Position numbers and translations under genes: made by a program. Shown one piece after another: positions 1 to 6,960 of a stretch of DNA of 10,625 bases. Origin of the DNA: AC-37 sp036389835. GTDB lineage: Bacteria; Actinomycetota; Thermoleophilia; Solirubrobacterales; Thermoleophilaceae. Location: positions 1 to 10,625 of the forward strand of contig DASVWC010000077.1 in NCBI GenBank assembly GCA_036389835.1, given 5' to 3'. Within the stretch, counting starts at the first letter, position 1; each line of letters begins with the position of its first letter. The notes under the pieces were generated by a model. The model worked only from the letters and a program-made list of their open reading frames with translations. It did no database searches and was not told where the DNA came from.

Positions 1-1194
1 GCCGCCCTCGACCTGGTCCTCGGCCACCTGCACGAGGCCGTCGTAGTCGTCGGCGAGCAGCAGCTCCTTCGCCTTCCGCGACCCCTGCGAGTTGACCCGC
101 TCGCCGACCATCGCCGGGCGCGGCTCCTGCTCGAGCGGGACGGCCGTGATCATGCTCGAGAGGTGCGGCTCCCAGGCGCCCTGCGGGCGCTCCGGCGCCT
201 TGCGGCCCTCGAGCGGCTCGGCGATCGCCCGGATGTGGTCGGGCGTGGTGCCGCAGCAGCCGCCCACGATCCCCACGCCGTAGCGCTCAACGAAGTCGTG
301 GAGGGTCGCGGCCAGCGGGCCGGGCTCCTCCGGGAAGATCGTCTCGCCCTGCGGGCCCTGGACCGGGATCCCCGCGTTCGGGATGCAGTGCACCGGCAGC
401 GGGCTGTGCTCGCCGAGGAAGCGGATCGCGTCGCGCATGTCCTCGGGGCCGGTCGAGCAGTTGAGCCCGATCACGTCCACGTCGAGCGCGAGCAGGGTCG
501 TGAGCACCGCCTGGATGTCGGTGCCGAGCAGCATCTTGCCGCCGTTCGGGAGCAGCGACACGCTGGTCTGGATCGGCAGCCGCTTCCCGCTCGTCTTGAA
601 CGCCTCGCGCACGCCGAAGACCGCCGCCTTCACCTCGAGGATGTCCTGCGCGGTCTCGACGATCAGCAGGTCGGCGCCGCCCTCGATCAGGCCCTGCGCC
701 TGCTCCGTGAAGATCTCCACCAGCTCGCCGAAGCGGATCTGGCCGAGGCTCGGGTCGTCGCTCGCGGGCAGCATCCCGGTCGGCCCGATCGAGCCGGCCA
801 CGAAGCGCTCCTCGCCCACGGCCTCGCGGGCGATCTGCGCCGCCTTTACGTTGATCTCGAGCGTGTGCTCGCCGAGCCCCCACTCGTCGAGCTTGAGCCG
901 CGAGGCCTGGAAGGTGTCGGTCTCCACGACCATCGCCCCGGCCTCGACCATCGACTCGTGCACGCCCCTGATGACGTCCGGGCGGTTGAGCACCAGCGCC
1001 TCGTGGCACTTGCCCTGAAGCCCGCCGTAGTCCTCCTGCGAGAGGTCGAACATCTCGAGGGTCGCGCCCATGCCGCCGTCGAACACGACGATGCCCTCGC
1101 GCGTGGCTTGTATGAAGTCGCGCATGCCTCGAAAGAGGCTAGCGACGGGCAGATCGGGCTCCGGCCGCGCGCGACCGGAGGATTTGGTCGCCAT
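1..1194 (-). CDS. metH: Methionine synthase, cobalamin-dependent (N-terminal 398 residues, cut by window edge)
   Basis: Cytosolic enzyme that methylates homocysteine to methionine, using methyl-cobalamin recharged from 5-methyltetrahydrofolate. Read on the minus strand, the frame is open to base 1. After a short lead, residues ~24-340 form the homocysteine-binding barrel: FDGGMGAT at its start, then the three zinc-ligand cysteines, Cys246 (GLNCSTGP) and Cys313/Cys314 (GGCCGTTPDH). From ~residue 362, MVGERVNSQGSRK opens the pterin (methyl-folate) domain, which separates MetH from stand-alone homocysteine methyltransferases. The cobalamin and reactivation domains would lie outside the window. 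I chose ATG at 1194 because GGAGGG lies 11 nt upstream (1206-1211). An in-frame ATG at 1125 would also leave the barrel intact but has no well-spaced ribosome site. It is divergent from the subtilase gene, 72 bp apart, with no room for a large riboswitch. Confidence 0.95.
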   Translation of the reverse strand, partial: MATKSSGRARPEPDLPVASLFRGMRDFIQATREGIVVFDGGMGATLEMFDLSQEDYGGLQGKCHEALVLNRPDVIRGVHESMVEAGAMVVETDTFQASRLKLDEWGLGEHTLEINVKAAQIAREAVGEERFVAGSIGPTGMLPASDDPSLGQIRFGELVEIFTEQAQGLIEGGADLLIVETAQDILEVKAAVFGVREAFKTSGKRLPIQTSVSLLPNGGKMLLGTDIQAVLTTLLALDVDVIGLNCSTGPEDMRDAIRFLGEHSPLPVHCIPNAGIPVQGPQGETIFPEEPGPLAATLHDFVERYGVGIVGGCCGTTPDHIRAIAEPLEGRKAPERPQGAWEPHLSSMITAVPLEQEPRPAMVGERVNSQGSRKAKELLLADDYDGLVQVAEDQVEGG

Positions 1195-1205
1195 TACAGA
1201 CCAAA

Positions 1206-1211
1206 CCCTCC
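1206..1211 (-). promoter_or_regulatory. Ribosome binding site of metH
   Basis: GGAGGG on the minus strand ends 11 nt before the ATG at 1194. It decides for this start over the in-frame ATG at 1125, whose only G-rich run directly abuts the codon. Confidence 0.55.
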
Positions 1212-1233
1212 GCTCACGAGCGCGCCGGACCGC

Positions 1234-1239
1234 TACGGT
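1234..1239 (+). promoter_or_regulatory. Possible -10 element for the subtilase gene
   Basis: TACGGT fits the TANNNT pattern and lies 27 nt before the ATG at 1267, in the 72-bp gap between the divergent metH and subtilase starts. No -35 element is evident. It sits in a near-palindrome (ACCGCTACGGT), so a weak -10 for metH on the other strand cannot be excluded. Confidence 0.25.
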
Positions 1240-1266
1240 GGGCCGCCCGCCGTGTTAGCCAACCCG

Positions 1267-2541
1267 ATGCCGAAGCTCGGCGCCCTACTCGCCGCCGCCG
1301 CTCTCCTGGCGGCCGCCCCCGCCGCGGCCGCGCCCGACCCGCTGCGCTCGCAGCAGTGGAACCTCGACGTGGTCGAGTCCGACGCGGCGCACGCGACCGC
1401 GACCGGCGCGGGGGCGATCGTCGCGGTGATCGACTCGGGCGTGATGGCCGACCACCCGGACCTCGGTGGCCGCCTGCTGCCGGGCCGCGACTTCGTCCAG
1501 GAGGACGCCACGCCGCAGGACGGCGACGGCCACGGGACGCACGTGACCGGGATCGTGGTCGCGAGCAAGGAGAACGGCGTCGGCGTCTCGAGCGTCGCCC
1601 CCGGCGCGACCGTCCTGCCGCTGCGCGTGCTCGACGACGAGGGCAGCGGCTCGACCGAGGTGATCGCGAAGGCGATCGACTACGCGGTCGCGCAGGGCGC
1701 GCACGTGATCAACCTCAGCCTCGGCTCCGACGTGCCGCTCGTGGGCGCCGGCGGCGACGACGCCTTCAACGCCGCGCTCGGCCGCGCGGCCGCCGCCAAC
1801 GTGACGATCGTGGCCGCGGCCGGCAACAACGGCGTGCCGATCTGCGAGCAGCCCTCGATCGCCGGTCGCCTGCTGTGCGTGGGCGCCGTCGACAGGCGGC
1901 GCGAGCGCTCGTTCTACTCGAGCTCGGCGGGGCCGCGCGGCGTGATGGCGCCCGGCGGCTCCGGGCTGCCGATCACCGGCGAGGACGTGCTCTCCACCTA
2001 CAACGACGGCAAGTACCAGGAGGTGGCCGGCACCTCGCAGGCGACGCCGCACGTGTCGGGGATCGCGGCATTGCTGGTGTCGCTCGGGCTGCGCGGGCAG
2101 GCGGTGGCCGACCGCATCCTCGCCACCGCCGTCGACGCCGGAGTCGCCGGGCCCGACGACGTCTACGGAGCGGGGATCGCGAACGCCAAGACGGCGGTCG
2201 CCGGGCTGAAGCCGAGCGGCGACGGCAGCGGCGGCGGCTCGAAGGGCAAGGCGTCGGTCGCGAGCACGCACCGCATCGAGACGGTGCTCGAGAAGGGCAT
2301 CCGCGTGAGGTGCCGGGCCGGGACCGCCGGCAAGTGCACGGCGCGGGTCGTCGCCGGCTCGACGACGATCGCGTACGGCGCGCGCTCGGCGAAGGCCGGC
2401 CAGACCGTCACCTTCTACGCGCGCGCGACGAAGGCCGGCCGCAAGCGGCTCGCGGCGGCGAAGAAGGACGTCAGGGCGAGCGCCGAGATGGCGATCCCGG
2501 GCGCGGCCACGCGGACCAAGAGCCTGACGCTGAAGCGCTAG
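1267..2541 (+). CDS. Secreted subtilisin-like serine protease (peptidase S8)
   Basis: Exported endopeptidase of 424 residues. A hydrophobic Ala/Leu-rich signal peptide covers ~1-22 (cleavage likely near AAAAPDP). The S8 domain spans ~28-315 with the full triad: Asp56 in VAVIDSGV, His89 in GHGTHVTG and Ser257 in GTSQATPHVSG. Asn187 in AAAGNNG is the oxyanion-hole residue. There is no long propeptide; only ~25 residues separate the signal peptide from the first catalytic motif. Cys193 and Cys204 may form a disulfide in the catalytic domain. A Gly/Ser linker (~317-328) leads to a C-terminal beta-rich domain with Cys349 and Cys357, resembling extracellular Ig-like modules common in Thermoleophilia. 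The reading frame is open back over metH, but the signal peptide fixes the start at ATG 1267 (GTG at 1252 is an alternative). No ribosome site is visible, so the transcript may be leaderless or have a short leader. Substrate unknown. Confidence 0.92.
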   Translation: MPKLGALLAAAALLAAAPAAAAPDPLRSQQWNLDVVESDAAHATATGAGAIVAVIDSGVMADHPDLGGRLLPGRDFVQEDATPQDGDGHGTHVTGIVVASKENGVGVSSVAPGATVLPLRVLDDEGSGSTEVIAKAIDYAVAQGAHVINLSLGSDVPLVGAGGDDAFNAALGRAAAANVTIVAAAGNNGVPICEQPSIAGRLLCVGAVDRRRERSFYSSSAGPRGVMAPGGSGLPITGEDVLSTYNDGKYQEVAGTSQATPHVSGIAALLVSLGLRGQAVADRILATAVDAGVAGPDDVYGAGIANAKTAVAGLKPSGDGSGGGSKGKASVASTHRIETVLEKGIRVRCRAGTAGKCTARVVAGSTTIAYGARSAKAGQTVTFYARATKAGRKRLAAAKKDVRASAEMAIPGAATRTKSLTLKR

Positions 2542-2542
2542 G

Positions 2543-2548
2543 TACGCT
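2543..2548 (+). promoter_or_regulatory. Candidate -10 element for leaderless GH31 transcript
   Basis: TACGCT fills the 13-bp gap after the protease stop and is followed by exactly 6 nt and then the ATG at 2555. That places +1 on the start codon, the geometry expected of a leaderless actinobacterial mRNA. No -35 is recognisable and no ribosome site precedes the ATG. Read-through from the protease gene is also possible. Confidence 0.4.
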
Positions 2549-2554
2549 GCGCCC

Positions 2555-4930
2555 ATGGCGCGTCGCGGACTGGCAGCGGTGCTTGCGCTCGGCGCCCTGG
2601 CGCTCGCACCGCAGGCCGCGGGCGCCGCCGTCGACGGGGCCACGATCGGCGACGGGCCGGCGCGCTTCCAGGTGCTCACGCCTACGCTGATCCGGCTCGA
2701 GTACGCCGCCGACGGCCGCTTCGAGGACCGCACCACCCTGACCGCCGTGAACCGCGGGCTGCGCGCCCCGTTCACGACACGCGTGAGCAACGGCATCCGG
2801 ATCATCCGCACCAAGCGGATGACGCTGCGCTACCGCGTGGGCTCGGGCCCGTTCGGCGCGGCCAACGTGATGGCGCTGATCCGCACGGGCGGCCGCACCG
2901 TGCGCGTGCACCCGCGCTTCAAGGGGCCGCCGGGGCCGCCGCCCGAGCCGCCGAACCCGCCGGCCCGCACGCAGGCACCGCCGAACCCCGACCCCGCGAC
3001 CCCGCGGACGCAGGGCAACCTCGGTGGCTGGGCGCGCGGCCTCGACGATCAGGAGAAGCCCGTCCCGCTCGCGGACGGCCTCCTCTCGCGCGACGGCTGG
3101 TACCTCCTCGACGACACGCGCTCCGCGCTGCTGACGAGCACCGATCCCGGCGTCGAGGCGCGTCCGGCGCACGACAGCGCCTACCAGGACGGCTACCTGT
3201 TCGGCTACGGGCTCGACTACGCGCGCGGCCTGCGCGACCTCCGCGCGCTCAGCGGCGCCGCACCGCTGCTCCCCCGCCGCGCGTTCGGCAACTGGTTCTC
3301 GAAGTACTGGCCCTACGGCGCCTCCGACCTGCTCGCGATCGCCGACCGCTTCCGCTCCGAGCGCGTCCCGCTCGACGTGCTGGGCGTGGACACCGACTTC
3401 AAGGCGCCGGTCGCGCAGTTCGCCGCGGTCGCGAACACGGTGCTCGGGCGCGACCAGCGCTACCCGTACTCCTGGAACGGCTGGGACTGGAACCGCGACC
3501 TCTTCCCCGATCCGAAGGGGTTCGTGGACGCGCTCCACGCGCGCGGGCTCGCGACCTACCTCAACGTGCATCCCTCGATCGGCGCCCGGGATCGCCGCTG
3601 GGGCGAGACGCAGCAGCGCGCCGGCGGCCTGATCGCGCCGACGCGCACCGTCTGCGGCTACTTCATGGCGGACACGGCGGACTGCGGCGTCTTCGACTGG
3701 ACGAACCCGACGCACCTCGACGCGTACTGGGGCCTGCACGAGCCGTTCGAGGCCGACGGCGTGGACTTCTGGTGGCTCGACTGGTGCTGCGACGAGTCGC
3801 GCGCCCGCGTGCCCGGCCTCACCGAGGACACCTGGATCAACTCGCTCTACGCGCGCCGCAGCCGCGCGCGCGGCAGCCGCTGGCCGGCGTTCTCGCGGAT
3901 CGGCGCCTCGTACTGGGCCTACTTCGGGGAGCAGGAGCCGGGGGCGTTCGCCGAGCATCGCCAGACGATCCACTTCACCGGCGACAGCGCCCCCACCTGG
4001 GAGATGCTCGACTTCCAGAGCCGCTTCACCGTCGCCGAGGGCAACATCGGGCTGCCCTACGTGAGTCACGACATCGGCAGCTTCAAGGGCAAGCACCTGG
4101 CCGACGACATGTACGTGCGCTGGCTCCAGGCCGGCGCGTTCGGGCCGATCAACCGCCTGCACTCCAACCACGGCGACCGGCTGCCGTGGGAGTACTCGGG
4201 CGACGCGGGGCGGATCGCCGCCGACTTCCTGCGGCTGCGCGGCTCGCTGGTCCCGCTCCTCTACACGCTCGCGCGCGAGGCGCACGCGACGGGCGTCCCG
4301 ATGGCGCGCGGCATGTACCTGCGCTGGCCGCGCCACGACGACGCCTACCGCCACGACCGCCAGTACATGCTCGGCGACGACCTGCTCGTGGCGCCCGTCG
4401 GCGCCCCCGGCGACCCGGCGAAGAAGACCGTCTGGTTCCCGCCGGGCGAGTGGGTCGACCTGTTCTCGCGCGAGCGCCGGCACGGGCCCGCGGTGAGGGA
4501 GCTGAGCGTGCCGCTCGAGCGGATGCCCGTCTTCGCGCGCGCGGGAAGCATCCTCGTGCGCCAGCCGGCGGCCGGCCCGCTCTCGGTGACGGCGTGGGCC
4601 GGTGGGGACGGCTCGTTCCGCCTCTACGAGGACGCCGGCGACGGCCTCGCCTACCGCCGTGGCGCCTACGCGTTCACCCGCATCGTCCACCGCGAGCGCC
4701 GCACGGGGCGGTCGACCGTGTCGATCGGGCCCACGAGGGGGACCTACGCCGGTCGCCCGAAGCGGCGCTCCTGGGAGATCCGGATCGTGGGAGTCGCCCG
4801 CCCGCGCGCCGTGAGCATCAACGGCCAGACGCCCGCGGACTGGACCTACGACCAGGCCGCGAGGACCGTGACGCTCCGCACCCCGAAGCTCTCCAGCGCG
4901 CGGGCGATCCGGGTCGAAGCCCGCTCCTAG
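2555..4930 (+). CDS. Secreted glycoside hydrolase family 31 (alpha-glucosidase/alpha-xylosidase type)
   Basis: Exported retaining alpha-glycosidase of 791 residues. A signal peptide covers ~1-24 (MARRGLAAVL..., cleavage after AAGA). An N-terminal beta-sandwich of the galactose-mutarotase type (~30-225) is interrupted at ~124-150 by a proline-rich segment. The (beta/alpha)8 barrel follows (~240-590), with the probable nucleophile Asp409 in FWWLDW and probable acid/base Asp477 in HFTGDSAPTWEML, 68 residues apart as is usual in GH31. The C-terminal beta-sandwiches open with MLGDDLLVAPV, a GH31 signature, then WFPPGEWVDLF. Two adjacent cysteines (411-412) directly follow the nucleophile motif. 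Length is normal for the family. The GH31 assignment is firm; the sugar cleaved (glucose, xylose, galactose or sulfoquinovose) cannot be read from sequence alone. It lies 13 bp behind the protease gene on the same strand, suggesting both serve extracellular polymer breakdown. Confidence 0.93.
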   Translation: MARRGLAAVLALGALALAPQAAGAAVDGATIGDGPARFQVLTPTLIRLEYAADGRFEDRTTLTAVNRGLRAPFTTRVSNGIRIIRTKRMTLRYRVGSGPFGAANVMALIRTGGRTVRVHPRFKGPPGPPPEPPNPPARTQAPPNPDPATPRTQGNLGGWARGLDDQEKPVPLADGLLSRDGWYLLDDTRSALLTSTDPGVEARPAHDSAYQDGYLFGYGLDYARGLRDLRALSGAAPLLPRRAFGNWFSKYWPYGASDLLAIADRFRSERVPLDVLGVDTDFKAPVAQFAAVANTVLGRDQRYPYSWNGWDWNRDLFPDPKGFVDALHARGLATYLNVHPSIGARDRRWGETQQRAGGLIAPTRTVCGYFMADTADCGVFDWTNPTHLDAYWGLHEPFEADGVDFWWLDWCCDESRARVPGLTEDTWINSLYARRSRARGSRWPAFSRIGASYWAYFGEQEPGAFAEHRQTIHFTGDSAPTWEMLDFQSRFTVAEGNIGLPYVSHDIGSFKGKHLADDMYVRWLQAGAFGPINRLHSNHGDRLPWEYSGDAGRIAADFLRLRGSLVPLLYTLAREAHATGVPMARGMYLRWPRHDDAYRHDRQYMLGDDLLVAPVGAPGDPAKKTVWFPPGEWVDLFSRERRHGPAVRELSVPLERMPVFARAGSILVRQPAAGPLSVTAWAGGDGSFRLYEDAGDGLAYRRGAYAFTRIVHRERRTGRSTVSIGPTRGTYAGRPKRRSWEIRIVGVARPRAVSINGQTPADWTYDQAARTVTLRTPKLSSARAIRVEARS

Positions 4931-4961
4931 AGCGGCCCCTCGACACGAGGGCGAACCGCTC
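4930..4961 (+). terminator. Long stem-loop at the GH31 stop, likely terminator
   Basis: Outer arm GAGCGG (4930-4935) pairs with CCGCTC (4956-4961), and inner arm CCCTCG (4937-4942) with CGAGGG (4946-4951) around an ACA loop. That makes 12 G/C-rich pairs with a 1-nt and a 4-nt bulge. It begins on the last base of the GH31 stop codon. No T-tract follows (CCCCGAGATTTCC), so it is a weak-U or Rho-assisted terminator at best, or a 3'-end stabilising hairpin. Confidence 0.55.
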
Positions 4962-4981
4962 CCCCGAGATTTCCGACACAC

Positions 4982-5009
4982 GTCCAACGACGCTTGGACA
5001 ACCCGTCCA
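4982..5009 (+). repeat. Three-half-site inverted repeat upstream of amtB, candidate operator
   Basis: GTCCAA (4982-4987), 6 nt, TTGGAC (4994-4999) is a perfect inverted repeat. A third half-site GTCCA (5005-5009) follows after 5 nt, so the middle half can pair with either neighbour. The last half-site touches the candidate -10 TACGGT (5010-5015). This looks like a binding site for a dimeric regulator of the nitrogen operon. The regulator is unknown; the PucR protein encoded downstream is one candidate. The sites do not resemble the GlnR or AmtR consensus as I recall them. Confidence 0.5.
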
Positions 5010-5015
5010 TACGGT
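5010..5015 (+). promoter_or_regulatory. Possible -10 element of the amtB-glnK-pucR operon
   Basis: TACGGT fits TANNNT and would give a leader of about 60 nt. TTGGAC lies only 10 nt upstream, too close for a standard -35, so the promoter would be activator-dependent or weak. The leader also holds a 5-bp hairpin (GCCGG 5045-5049 with CCGGC 5054-5058) shortly before the ribosome site. No sigma54 GG/GC motif was seen. Confidence 0.35.
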
Positions 5016-5067
5016 GCCTGCAACGTCATCGAACTACGCCCGCAGCCGGTGCGCCGGCGGGCGTGAC

Positions 5068-5073
5068 AGGAGG
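5068..5073 (+). promoter_or_regulatory. Ribosome binding site of amtB
   Basis: AGGAGG ends 10 nt before ATG 5084. It fixes this start over the upstream in-frame TTG at 4994, which would put a charged 30-residue lead before the signal peptide and would lie inside the inverted repeat. Confidence 0.8.
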
Positions 5074-5083
5074 CAACACAGAC

Positions 5084-6598
5084 ATGAGACGACGGGCTCT
5101 TCGAGCGGTGATGGTCCCGCTCGCCCTGCTCGCCTTGCTCGCCGTCCCGGGGGTCGCAAGCGCCGACTCGCTGGATGCGGTGCAGAACGAGGTGCTGGGC
5201 GACACCGTTCCGCTCAACACGATGTGGGTCCTCGTGGCCGCCGTCCTGGTCCTGTTCATGCAGGCCGGGTTCGCGCTGCTCGAGATCGGCTTCTCCCGCG
5301 CCAAGAACGCCGGCACGGGCATCGCCAAGATCCTGACGAACCTCTCGATCGCGGCGATCGCGTACTACGCGGTCGGCTTCGCGTTCGCGTTCGGCACCGG
5401 CTCCAGCGAGGGCGACCTGATCGGCACGACCGGGTTCTTCCTGCGCGACTTCGGTGACCCCCAGCAGGCGTTCTTCCCGAGCGGCCTCGGCCTCTCGGAC
5501 GCGACGGTCGAGTCGAAGTGGCTCTTCCAGTTCGCGTTCTGCGCGGTCTCCCTGGCGATCGTCTGGGGCACCACGCTCGAGCGGATCAAGTACTCCGCCT
5601 ACGTCGTGTACGCGGTCGTGTTCGCGGCCGTGATCTACCCGATCGGCTCGCACTGGGTCTTCGGCGGCGGCTGGCTCCAGTCGAACCTCGGCATGCAGGA
5701 CTTCGCCGGGTCGACCGCGGTGCACCTCATCGGCGCGACCGGCGCGCTCGCCGCGCTGCTCCTGCTCGGCCCGCGCAAGGGCAAGTACGGGCCGGACGGC
5801 AAGCCGCGGGCGATCCCGGGCCACTCGATGCCGCTCGTGGGCCTCGGCATCATCATCCTGTTCATCGGCTGGTTCGGCTTCAACGCCGGCTCGACGCTGA
5901 ACGCGACCGACGTCCGCTTCGCGGAGATCGCGATGGTCACGCTCCTCGGCGCCTGTGCCGGCGTCCTCGGCGCGTTCGTCTCGACGATCGCGTTCCAGCG
6001 GACGATCGACATCGGCATGGTCGGCAACGGCATGATCGCCGGCCTCGTCGCGATCACAGCGCCCTCGGGCTACGTCGAGGCGTGGGCCGCGCTGCCGATC
6101 GGCGCCGTCGCCGGCCTCGTGGTCGTCGCGGGCGTCATCACGATCGACAAGAAGCTGGACGACCCGGTGGGCGCCCTCTCGGCCCACGGACTCGCCGGCA
6201 TCTGGGGCACCCTGGCGTGCGGCATCTTCACGGCGCCGCGCTTCGCCGACTACAACGCGTTCGGCGAGGCCGGGCTCGTGTACAACGGCTCGTTCGACCA
6301 GCTCGGGACGCAGGCGCTCGGAGTGGTCGTGGTGTTCGGGTTCGTGTTCCTGCTCAGCCTCGCGACGTTCGCCGCCATCAAGGCGACGATCGGCCTGCGG
6401 GTCAGCGAGGAGGAAGAGGACGCGGGCCTCGACATCGTCGAGCACGGGATGTACGGCTATCCCGAGCAGTTCATCCCGGCGCCCGAGATCGGTGCCGCGT
6501 CGACCGGCCCCGCTGCCCCGGCCTTCGCGGGCAGCACGGCCAGCCCGGTGACCGCCATGAGGGCGGACACGCCGGCCACGGGAGGTGCACGAGCATGA
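5084..6598 (+). CDS. amtB: Ammonium transporter (Amt/MEP/Rh family)
   Basis: Trimeric inner-membrane ammonium channel of 504 residues. A signal peptide covers ~1-25 (ending near GVASADS) and is followed by 11 expected transmembrane helices. The twin pore histidines are His214 (STAVHLIGA) and His368 (ALSAHGLAG). Asp206 lies 8 residues before the first, matching the Asp160/His168 spacing of E. coli AmtB. The periplasmic recruitment site reads HWVFGGGW, with Phe193 where E. coli AmtB has Trp148. The cytosolic tail keeps the conserved GLRVSEEEEDAGLDIVEHGMYGYPE motif region involved in GlnK docking, then ends in ~38 residues rich in Ala, Thr and Pro. AGGAGG at 5068-5073 decides the start. The stop overlaps the glnK start (ATGA), so PII and transporter are translationally coupled, as in most amtB-glnK pairs. 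Probably induced under nitrogen limitation (inference from family). Confidence 0.97.
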   Translation: MRRRALRAVMVPLALLALLAVPGVASADSLDAVQNEVLGDTVPLNTMWVLVAAVLVLFMQAGFALLEIGFSRAKNAGTGIAKILTNLSIAAIAYYAVGFAFAFGTGSSEGDLIGTTGFFLRDFGDPQQAFFPSGLGLSDATVESKWLFQFAFCAVSLAIVWGTTLERIKYSAYVVYAVVFAAVIYPIGSHWVFGGGWLQSNLGMQDFAGSTAVHLIGATGALAALLLLGPRKGKYGPDGKPRAIPGHSMPLVGLGIIILFIGWFGFNAGSTLNATDVRFAEIAMVTLLGACAGVLGAFVSTIAFQRTIDIGMVGNGMIAGLVAITAPSGYVEAWAALPIGAVAGLVVVAGVITIDKKLDDPVGALSAHGLAGIWGTLACGIFTAPRFADYNAFGEAGLVYNGSFDQLGTQALGVVVVFGFVFLLSLATFAAIKATIGLRVSEEEEDAGLDIVEHGMYGYPEQFIPAPEIGAASTGPAAPAFAGSTASPVTAMRADTPATGGARA

Positions 6599-6960
6599 AG
6601 ATGGTCGTCGCATACATCCGCCACGAGGCGTTTGAGCCGATCCGCCAGGACCTGCTCGACGCCGGCTTCCCGAGCCTCTCGATCAGCGAGGTGAAGGGCT
6701 CGGGCAGGCAGAAGGGCATCACCGAGCACTACCGCGGTGCCGAGATCGCGATCCACCTCCGGCCGAAGCTGAAGCTGGAGTGCGTGGTCGAGGACGAGGC
6801 GGTCGCGCTCGTGACGGAGACGATCCTCAAGTACGCCCGGACGGGCTCGGTCGGGGACGGGAAGATCTTCCTGCTCCCGGTCGAGGACGCCATCCGGATC
6901 CGGACCGGCGAGTCCGGTGAGGAGGTCCTGCAGGCCCACGAGCAGGGCGTCTCCGCCTGA
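6595..6960 (+). CDS. glnK: Nitrogen regulatory protein PII (GlnK type) lacking T-loop Tyr51
   Basis: Trimeric signal protein of 121 residues that reads ATP/ADP and 2-oxoglutarate and plugs AmtB. It aligns to E. coli GlnB without gaps over residues 1-106, so standard numbering applies. The ligand residues Gln39, Lys40, Lys58, Gly87, Asp88, Lys90, Arg101 and Arg103 are kept, as is T-loop Arg47, which enters the AmtB pore. The PII signature HYRGAE is present, but position 51 is Ile instead of the Tyr that GlnD uridylylates or adenylylates. Position 49 is Ala, not the Ser phosphorylated in cyanobacteria. Covalent control at either classical site is therefore impossible. The strong ribosome site GGAGG (6581-6585) lies 9 nt before the ATG. 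The start overlaps the amtB stop by 4 nt, and the stop overlaps the pucR start by 1 nt. The GlnK name rests on linkage to amtB. Confidence 0.95.
   Translation: MKMVVAYIRHEAFEPIRQDLLDAGFPSLSISEVKGSGRQKGITEHYRGAEIAIHLRPKLKLECVVEDEAVALVTETILKYARTGSVGDGKIFLLPVEDAIRIRTGESGEEVLQAHEQGVSA

Noticed and set aside
1126..1139. Small hairpin GCCTC-GAAA-GAGGC just upstream of the internal metH ATG.
   Set aside because: It has only five pairs and lies within coding sequence. On the mRNA strand the loop is TTTC, not a stable tetraloop. Probably chance.
163..1266. Upstream extension of the protease reading frame across the metH region.
   Set aside because: It runs antisense to well-conserved MetH sequence. 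The signal peptide at 1267 marks the real start.
1195..1266. Possible SAM or cobalamin riboswitch in front of metH.
   Set aside because: The 72-bp gap is too short, and no aptamer-like conserved boxes are visible.
4994..5083. TTG at 4994 as the amtB start.
   Set aside because: It lies in the inverted repeat, lacks a ribosome site and adds a charged lead before an otherwise normal signal peptide. AGGAGG supports ATG 5084.
4931..5083. Sigma54 (NtrC-type) promoter upstream of amtB.
   Set aside because: I found no TGGCAC-N5-TTGC-like match, and actinobacteria generally lack sigma54.
2471..6613. A 1380-codon open frame on the minus strand across GH31 and amtB.
   Set aside because: It is an antisense shadow caused by high GC and third-position bias. 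Its product is Arg/Ala/Glu/Asp-rich with no domain, and the plus strand holds two clear conserved genes here.
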